From positions 3,295,126-3,359,125 of the forward strand of contig CM021321.1 in the NCBI GenBank assembly GCA_010645155.1: a stretch of DNA of 64,000 nucleotides. Reading direction: 5' to 3'. Below the pieces are notes generated by a model that was not told the origin of the DNA, did no database searches, and worked only from the letters and a program-made list of their open reading frames with translations. Of this stretch, positions 58,301 to 64,000 are shown piece by piece; positions within the stretch are counted from its first letter, which is position 1; the number at the start of each line of letters is the position of its first letter. The DNA comes from Tigriopus japonicus (Eukaryota; Arthropoda; Copepoda; Harpacticoida; Harpacticidae). Made by a program: the position numbers and the translations under genes.

Positions 58301-61300
58301 TCTACTTTTCGTTTCCGAATTCGATTGACGCTAGTGTCTGAAGAAAACTTGCTCTCTCTAGGGAATTGTTTCCGAAAATAACGAAAACCCCGCCCGTTTT
58401 TAATTAATATGCGAGTAATGTGGAAGTGGTATATTGTACAAAATGATCAAACTTCATCGAGTAAAAGCATACATATGAACGCAAATTCTAGAAAGATTTG
58501 CTTAAAACACTATATTCTTCTTCCGACGAGGTATCTTCATCGGTCTTCTGTTTCCGATTCTTATGAACACCTGCATCCAAAGATATGGCCTTCAGCGCCA
58601 ACTGGTCCGTCACATCACCATCATCAGGCCCTTCAAATATTTGAGCCAATGTGTTTTCCACATCCTCTTTGGCCATTGGAACTTCGGTTTTCAACAACAA
58701 AGGCATCGACGATGGCGGATAAGCAGTTGAAGAGGGTCCGGCGGCCAACAAATCTTCTTCACTCGGAGTAATATCGCTGCCTTCGCAGGTTCGAGCCTTT
58801 TTCCTGGGCTGATCTTCGTCCTCATCAAAGTCCAGAGCCCATCTCAAAGAGAGATTCGAGTCCCACTTCAGGGTTCGAGCACGGGTCACGTGATTCTGGA
58901 AGGGTGAAAATGGGACCGTGGGTCTTCCATTCGTGTTTAGACGCGTGAAAGTCCGTCGTAAAGCCCAACCCCATGGATAGATTCGATCACCTTCGTCCAA
59001 ATAGAGGTTCACTTTCCTCACCACCGTTTTGGGGACCACCCTCATTTGAAGACAATTGATCTCGATCTCGTAGCGATCTTGATTCACGGGAACCATAGCT
59101 CGTTGAAGGACATTGCTGAGATCGTTCATGGCGATGAAAGGCTTGCCCAAGGCCATTCGAAGAGGGGCATCACAAATAATCACGTCATTCTTGATCATCC
59201 GAGGGCGGCTTTTCAAGTAATGCAATACATAAGAGTAGACCATGAACGGTCGGCACACATAATTCACGTTCAAACTCTCATTGAGAGGATAGGGCACTCG
59301 GTAGAAGGTTTCACCGGTGGGAATGTTGTAATTGGGAAAGAACTCGAAGTTCATTCGGAGATATTCATAGTCCTCTTCATCGGATTTGACAAACACGGCA
59401 AATTCCCACGTGTCAATCTCCCACATGTCATAAGCACTTAGGCCCACTTTCTCTGATTTCATGTACACATGAGACATGGCTAAGTGTGGTTGGATGTGGT
59501 AGAAATAATGCTCAAGTTGGACATTGCCTTTGACTTGGACAAAGTTCTCAATGGAGAAGGTGAAACGACACACCCAACGTTTGGGTGCCAGTTTCATGGA
59601 AGTCGCACGAATGTAGAGACTTTCACTGCGAAGTTTTGTCCCGATTGTGTTTGGCACTGGTTGATCAGTTTTGGGAGCAAAAGTCTCCAGATTGACCGTG
59701 AAAGAAGACATCTTTGGAAAGCAGACAACCGTTTCCGTCAGGAGCTCGATTGCAACTGATTAAAGGGGTTTTGGAATTTGCGTTGGTCTACCCCTCAGTT
59801 CTAGATACCTCTCTCTATCTAGTCTACCCTTTCTTTCCTTGTTCCCTTCCTTCGTTCCCACACTTTCTTCCTTCCTCATTTTCTTGACCGTTGTTGTGCG
59901 ATTGAGATTAGCGTTAATCGTGGTTGTCGTTGCTCAATTTGACACGTGGGTGGAGACGATAATAATCATGACGTTGACACATGGAGCACAGGACACGCCA
60001 AAATTTGCGTAGTTATGATTTTGTTGGGTACATTAGATGGTGGATTGATTGTGAACACAATGTGATTTCTCAGCTATTTTCACAGCTCTGGCAAGACATT
60101 CAAATTTTCAAAAAGTGTGAAGATGAAGAATAATGATAATGTAGTTCTTTAGAAATGTGTCTTATATTTCAAATTTCCACCATCAACTTTGACCAATTCT
60201 AAAGAATCACGAACGCATTGTTATCATAATTAAACACGATTACGAAATAAATATTGATCTCCTTACTTTATATTATACTGTTGGAAACCGTTGCTGGAGA
60301 CCTTGTGATGTATGGGTCGAGGAACTGTGAGAACATAGTAAGAGTAATTGTTGTCAGAAATAAATAGACGACGAGCATCATTTAATCTCTTGGTTTTGAA
60401 TCCCAATTAACTAACGAACTATTGTTTTAGGACCTTATTCTATTTGGCATTTTTATTTCATATACAATCATGTGCATTTAGGCAGAGGCCCATTGTAAGT
60501 ATTGCGAGTGTGGCAATCGAGGCACAGATTCACTAGACAGAATTGCCATGGGATGTTGAATCCATGAACCCAAGCACATTTACGAAGTGTGTTTATAGAG
60601 TGTATTTTGTACAACAGCCATCTCCTCGTTGTTAAAAACTTCTTTACGAATACCCACTCCACACCAAAAGCTTTGTCAAATTATTGCTCTCAAGAACATC
60701 CCGACGAATGTTTCTAACCCACTCTTTGTTTCTCTATTTCAGGGGATGCTGAGAGAGCACGTGGCATCTACGAACTCGCCGTCAACCAACCCCGATTAGA
60801 TATGCCCGAGCTCTTGTGGAAAGCTTACATCGATTTCGAAAATGACCAAGAGGAATTCGGTCGAGCACGCCAATTGTACCGATCGCTCCTCAACAAAACG
60901 CAACATGTGAAAGTCTGGCTATCCTTTGCTCAATTCGAATTGGGTCAACGCGAAGAGGACGATAAAGCCACCATACGAGCTCGTCGCATTTACGAAGAGG
61001 CCAATAATTCGCTACGAGAGGCCCAATCAGCCGAAAAAGAGCCACGAGTGATGCTCTTAGAAGCTTGGCGAGAATTTGAACGCGAACACGGCGAAGACAC
61101 GGATCTCAAACGTGTCATGGACTTGATGCCCAGACGTGTAAAGAAACGGCGGAAAATCGAGACCGACAACGAGAGTGCAGGCTGGGAAGAGTACTTTGAT
61201 TACATCTTCCCGGAGGATGAGAGCGCCAAACCCAATTTGAAACTCTTGGCCATGGCCAAGATGTGGAAGAAACAGAAGGAGATGAATCCAATGGAGACAG

Positions 61301-61515
61301 CCATTCCTCCTGTGCCGCAAACGTCAATTTCGATTCCTGGGAACGAAGAGAACACGACCAGTGAGACCACTAACAGCCCCAATCCTGACGCCGATGATGA
61401 GGATATGAAGAATGAATCGAGTTCCGAAGATGACGAGGACGACGAGGACGAAGGAGACGGAAAGGAAAAAGAACAAAAGAAACGAAATGTTGACGAACCT
61501 GAGACTGAAAAATAA
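52366..61515 (+). CDS. crn: Crooked neck-like HAT-repeat splicing factor
   Basis: Five exons (52366-52839, 54034-54224, 54290-54584, 54661-55261, 60743-61515) join in phase and give 777 residues. Successive half-a-TPR (HAT) repeats fill residues about 45-640: [101 protein letters not shown] and [14 protein letters not shown]. The N-terminus has the family block [22 protein letters not shown]. The C-terminal 130 residues are acidic and Lys-rich ([20 protein letters not shown]), longer than in Drosophila. Role: Clf1/Syf3-type scaffold of the NineTeen-related spliceosome complex, in the nucleus. The last intron is 5.5 kb and holds several transposons and a complete minus-strand gene. AATAAA overlaps the stop codon. 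Confidence 0.96.
55303..56236. mobile_element. Mariner-like element without intact transposase
   Basis: The ends TACGAGGGGCGTACCAAAAA and TTTTTGGTATAGCCCTCGTA are inverted repeats of about 30 bp, continuing with GAATGCAAA, and include the TA target duplication. This terminal pattern is typical of mariner elements. The 930-bp interior has only short open frames and I see no D,D34D transposase motif, so the copy is non-autonomous or decayed. It sits in the last crooked neck intron. Confidence 0.7.
56655..57187. mobile_element. Foldback element with arms of about 250 bp
   Basis: The ends ATATCTCAATTTTGACGGCG and CGACGTCAAAATTGAGGTAT are inverted. Inner arms match well: CTGAGTCATCTAGAGGTCAC, GGATCCAACTACTGTCGCCG and TTAGCTAGAACTGAG on the left appear reversed on the right as GTGACCTCTAGATGACTCAG and so on. 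The spacer is about 40 bp. Outer parts are more diverged than inner parts. Confidence 0.75.
57200..57344 (-). mobile_element. tRNA-Ser-like SINE head
   Basis: On the minus strand, GTAAGCCAGAGTGGCCACGC carries a box A-like GAGTGGCCACGCG. About 45 bases later comes a perfect box B, GGTTCGAATCC (57271-57281 on the plus strand). The spacing and extra arm (GCTTCCCCAGACGGC) resemble tRNA-Ser. Stem pairing is imperfect, so this is a tRNA-derived SINE or pseudogene, not a working tRNA. It directly follows the LINE fragment in the same orientation. Confidence 0.55.
57345..57614 (-). mobile_element. LINE reverse transcriptase C-terminal fragment
   Basis: The minus strand encodes [19 protein letters not shown], then [19 protein letters not shown] and [20 protein letters not shown]. 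This is the thumb/post-catalytic region of CR1/Jockey-type non-LTR reverse transcriptases (LYKS.V.PHLEY, ..EKVQR..TR). It is truncated at both sides, and the open frame runs into the tRNA-like sequence. Confidence 0.8.
58488..59711 (-). CDS. Unrecognised nested single-exon gene, possible SWIB-like segment
   Basis: One uninterrupted frame of 407 codons lies antisense in the last crooked neck intron. I do not recognise the whole protein. Residues about 165-240 ([51 protein letters not shown]) follow the spacing of the SWIB domain of SMARCD/BAF60 (RP.V..ALW.YIK, ..I.CD..L...F, ..I...L...L.P). That similarity is faint and is my inference. The N-terminal 150 residues are rich in aromatic residues and predicted beta. 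Residues about 290-400 are acidic and Ser-rich with a basic PRKKARTCE that could be a nuclear signal. Length, codon quality and absence of stops support a real gene. Intronless nesting suggests a retroposed origin. Confidence 0.65.
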   Translation of the reverse strand: MSSFTVNLETFAPKTDQPVPNTIGTKLRSESLYIRATSMKLAPKRWVCRFTFSIENFVQVKGNVQLEHYFYHIQPHLAMSHVYMKSEKVGLSAYDMWEIDTWEFAVFVKSDEEDYEYLRMNFEFFPNYNIPTGETFYRVPYPLNESLNVNYVCRPFMVYSYVLHYLKSRPRMIKNDVIICDAPLRMALGKPFIAMNDLSNVLQRAMVPVNQDRYEIEINCLQMRVVPKTVVRKVNLYLDEGDRIYPWGWALRRTFTRLNTNGRPTVPFSPFQNHVTRARTLKWDSNLSLRWALDFDEDEDQPRKKARTCEGSDITPSEEDLLAAGPSSTAYPPSSMPLLLKTEVPMAKEDVENTLAQIFEGPDDGDVTDQLALKAISLDAGVHKNRKQKTDEDTSSEEEYSVLSKSF

Positions 61516-62902
61516 AATGCTCCCTCCCCCATCTTTTTCAAGATTTGATGTTTCTGATTTGGTGTGCTACTCAAAACTTCTGCAATATTCAATATTGAAA
61601 AATATGTTTTAGAGTGCGGTTTGATATGTGTTTTGGGTAGTGATGGACCGAAAGCGCTTTCGGCCGAAATTTCGGTTTCGGTTATGCTTACCGAAACCGA
61701 AAGCAGACATGCACTATAAAGGATGGAGTTTGACAACAAAATCGAAAAAAAATTCGTCCAAAAACCACTGAAATTCAAGTTTCCCGATTTTTCAAAATCT
61801 ACGCCCTACCCAACATCGAACACATGAGCAATTTAATTTTTAATGTGGATTTTGCATTTACAAAATTTTGTAGTCAGCTGCTTTCAGTTTCGGTTTCGGT
61901 TAAGCCCTCTTTCGGTCGAAACTTTCGGTTTCGGTTATGAGCTCTTTCGGCCCATCACTAGTTTTGGGTTTGTCATACTTCCGAACATCTTAAACATTTC
62001 GCTTTAAACGGTATGCACCGTCCTTATCCCTTCTTATAGACTAGGTTGGATGTTAAATGACCTAATTCAAACAGCTCTAGTTTTTCTAATTCTGGGTTTA
62101 ATAAAACAACTCTTGATTGTGTTTCACGTTGTTTCAAAATGCCCAAACACAATGTGGCAATTTTTGGACCCACACTTACCTTGTATTTTGTAAGTCTACG
62201 TCCAGGGAAAAAGTTATATTTGTAAGAACCTTTTAGACATAAGATGTTCAAATATTAGCAAGTTTCACACCTGCAATGAGTTCAATGAAAAACGGGGAGG
62301 GTCCATTTGCTCTTGAATTGGTTCAATTATGTATGAACCAATCAAAAAAGGGCCCTTCTGAGACAGAAAATAAGCAAAATTGAGACTGATATAAGGCAAA
62401 CATATCCTCACCTATCTGTACTGAATTCACTTTTGGTATGAAGTCTATTCACCATTCTATTACTGAAAATTAGATAATCACTGTACATCCCAGTACAGAA
62501 CTCTCACATTTGGTTGCATCTACGTACACCCCCAACCAATGGTTTATTATCAATGAAACGTACATCGTCTTTCTCTCAGTAATTCATAAAACCATGCAAT
62601 CAAAACATGATGAAGACCACGAGACGAACCGATAAAAAACAAAAACAACTGTTTCGGTATTGTATTTGACGCGAGAATAAGGTTAAGGTTATATCAACAT
62701 AAAAACGGATGACTTAACGATTTGATTGGATTCACCAGACTAGATATGAAACATGGAGCAAATTGACTAGGAGTCCACTCGATTTTGTCTCCCTTCAAGT
62801 TGGCCTCAGAACAAGGAAATGGCACAAAGAGGGTGAACAAGGAGGCGTTGATCATGATATGCGCTATCACATGTGAAGTGTTCTTTTCTTACTATTGGCC
62901 TT
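61516..62902. other. Intergenic between convergent crooked neck and right-edge gene
   Basis: It holds one well-bounded hAT MITE, listed separately. The rest, 61970-62902, is AT-rich unique sequence with no supported exon. Both neighbouring genes end here. Confidence 0.45.
61638..61961. mobile_element. hAT-type MITE, 324 bp, perfect 8-bp target duplication
   Basis: Ends TAGTGATGGACCGAAAGCGC and CTCTTTCGGCCCATCACTA are inverted repeats. Both sides carry the identical octamer GTTTTGGG (61630-61637 and 61962-61969). Sub-terminal blocks repeat TTTCGGTTTCGGTTA in both orientations. No coding sequence. It lies about 120 bp after the crooked neck stop. A decayed copy is at 63325-63553. Confidence 0.9.
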
Positions 62903-64000
62903 TCAAACATTGGCAGCATGGTGGAAGGCGGTCAGACGACGGTTTTTGTTGCCGATGGTCGCGTACATGGGCTCAGTGGGCGTGGCTGAGGAAGAGGGCG
63001 TGGTAGACAGACTGGAAGAAGACGTCGAGTGGGTCGGATTGGACTGAACATGCGTCACTTTCCGATGGGCGGTGCCACGTCGCCCGGGTGACGCCCCTTC
63101 CAGTCGCTCGTGAGTGCCCAAAGTATTGAACTTTTGAATAAGACTCTTGGTAGGACTCATCTCCATTTGACTTTGGACATGTCCAGGCAAGGTTGAGCTT
63201 CTATCTTGAGGTGAACACGGTGTGGTATCGCTGCAAGTAAAAAATAAAATGGTTCAGTAGCTGATTGGTTAATTTTTATGTCAAAGGGTTAGTAATAATT
63301 GTGGGTTTGTCGTGGAACAGACGTTTGTGACTGAAAGTGCTTTGGGCTGAAATTTCGGTTTCGGTTTCGATTATGCCTACCGAAACCGAAAGTAGCACGC
63401 ACTTTAGAGGATGGAGTTGACAACAAAATCGAAAATTTTTTTGGTCCAAAAATCTCTCAAATATAAATTTTCAGATATTTAAAATTTAATTGCCCAACAT
63501 CAAACACATAACCCATTTAAATTTTACTTGCAGTTTCGGTTAAGAGCCCTAGTAATTTCTTATCAGTCTGTTCTTTTCCTTTCTTCTGCACAGGTAAAAA
63601 TTTCTTAGACGATGACTTAGCTTAAACTTCTTGAATCTTTTTATCTTAACCACAAACCCGCCTTTTCCCCGTCATGAATTTTTTGAACTACCTGCTGGAA
63701 GCGCTATCCCTATTTTTCTTCTTCTTGGAACGGTCCACTTTGGCGTAGAGCTCTGAAATATCACAATTTTCCGGTGGGGGCGGCAATTCAGGAGGTGAAG
63801 GTTGTGGATCGGGAACAGGATGGGAGAATCGTAACGCCAAACTCGACCGAATGCCTTTAATTGACTTGGATCCGGGCACAGCCGTCACCGAATGACTTGA
63901 CCCTGAGGAAGAGCATCCGGTGCTCAACACGGATTGACTCATGATATCCTCATGTCTTCTTAACGTTTCATACACCTTTTCGCGCACTTCAGCTACGAAG
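62903..64000 (-). CDS. C-terminal (cytoplasmic) part of an unidentified membrane protein, partial
   Basis: Two minus-strand exons are visible: 63692-64000 (open to the window edge) and 62903-63230. They join in phase (AG|C) and give about 210 residues. No membrane helix or extracellular domain lies inside the window. The sequence is Ser/Pro-rich with PSPPELPPPPEN. It has two tyrosine motifs, ELYAKVDRSKKKKNR and EPMYATIGNKNRR, near the C-terminus. The first resembles EMYAKIDLSKKRNSR in the tail of the sushi receptor at 28604-35162. Such tails are typical of adhesion or signalling receptors; that assignment is an inference. The stop is at 62903-62905. Confidence 0.6.
63325..63553. mobile_element. 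Decayed copy of the 61638-type hAT MITE
   Basis: It lies in the intron of the right-edge gene. It shares GCTGAAATTTCGGTTTCGGTT, CTACCGAAACCGAAAGTAG and AGGATGGAGTT...GACAACAAAATCGAAAA with the intact copy. Part of the right side is missing and the ends are eroded. Confidence 0.7.

Overview
The window is nuclear DNA of an animal. Genes are split by GT-AG introns, many only 55-70 bp long and some several kb. Protein families are metazoan: ORAI, SMURF, AGBL5/CCP5, SGF29, TLCD3, crooked neck, THAP and sushi/F5-8C receptors. Intergenic DNA is AT-rich and full of short inverted-repeat transposons. My best guess is an arthropod, probably a crustacean such as a copepod. That guess rests on compactness and gene style, not on a species marker. 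A 34-base N gap at 36658-36691 shows this is a scaffold.

Layout. 1-186: fragment of a non-LTR retrotransposon reverse transcriptase. 4.5-12.2 kb: a compact gene cluster with TLCD3-like (+), SGF29 (-), ORAI (+) and an unrecognised probably lipid-anchored protein (-). Adjacent pairs are convergent, divergent and convergent. 12.2-16.9 kb: transposon-rich. 17.0-20.0 kb: single-exon AGBL5 (-). 21.6-22.5 kb: a short KIX-domain, MED15-like protein (+). 22.5-25.7 kb: inverted-repeat elements. 25.8-28.6 kb: a THAP-domain gene (+) whose stop lies 16 bp from the stop of the next gene. 28.6-35.2 kb: a cell-surface receptor on the minus strand (F5/8C-like domain, sushi domains, one membrane helix, tyrosine-containing tail).

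A 3.3 kb intron of that receptor holds, on the opposite strand, an intronless reading frame of LRRC8/pannexin type. Its four membrane helices run straight into about five fibronectin type III domains. One in-frame TGA and two single-base shifts interrupt it. I regard this as the most unusual object in the window.

35.2-43.6 kb is gene-poor, with a DUF885 remnant and a small unassigned gene. 43.6-48.5 kb: SMURF-type HECT ubiquitin ligase (-), six exons. 49.1-50.9 kb: nested transposons. 52.4-61.5 kb: crooked neck spliceosomal HAT-repeat protein (+). Its 5.5 kb intron carries a mariner-like element, a foldback element, a LINE/tRNA-SINE pair and a complete single-exon minus-strand gene with a possible SWIB-like segment. 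62.9-64.0 kb: the cytoplasmic tail of another membrane protein (-), running off the window. It shares a short tyrosine/lysine motif with the receptor at 28.6 kb.

The genes do not form one pathway. They are typical housekeeping and signalling genes (store-operated calcium entry, SAGA chromatin reading, tubulin deglutamylation, BMP/TGF-beta ubiquitin signalling, splicing) separated by mobile DNA. Exon borders were set by hand from splice dinucleotides and reading phase; no transcript evidence was available.
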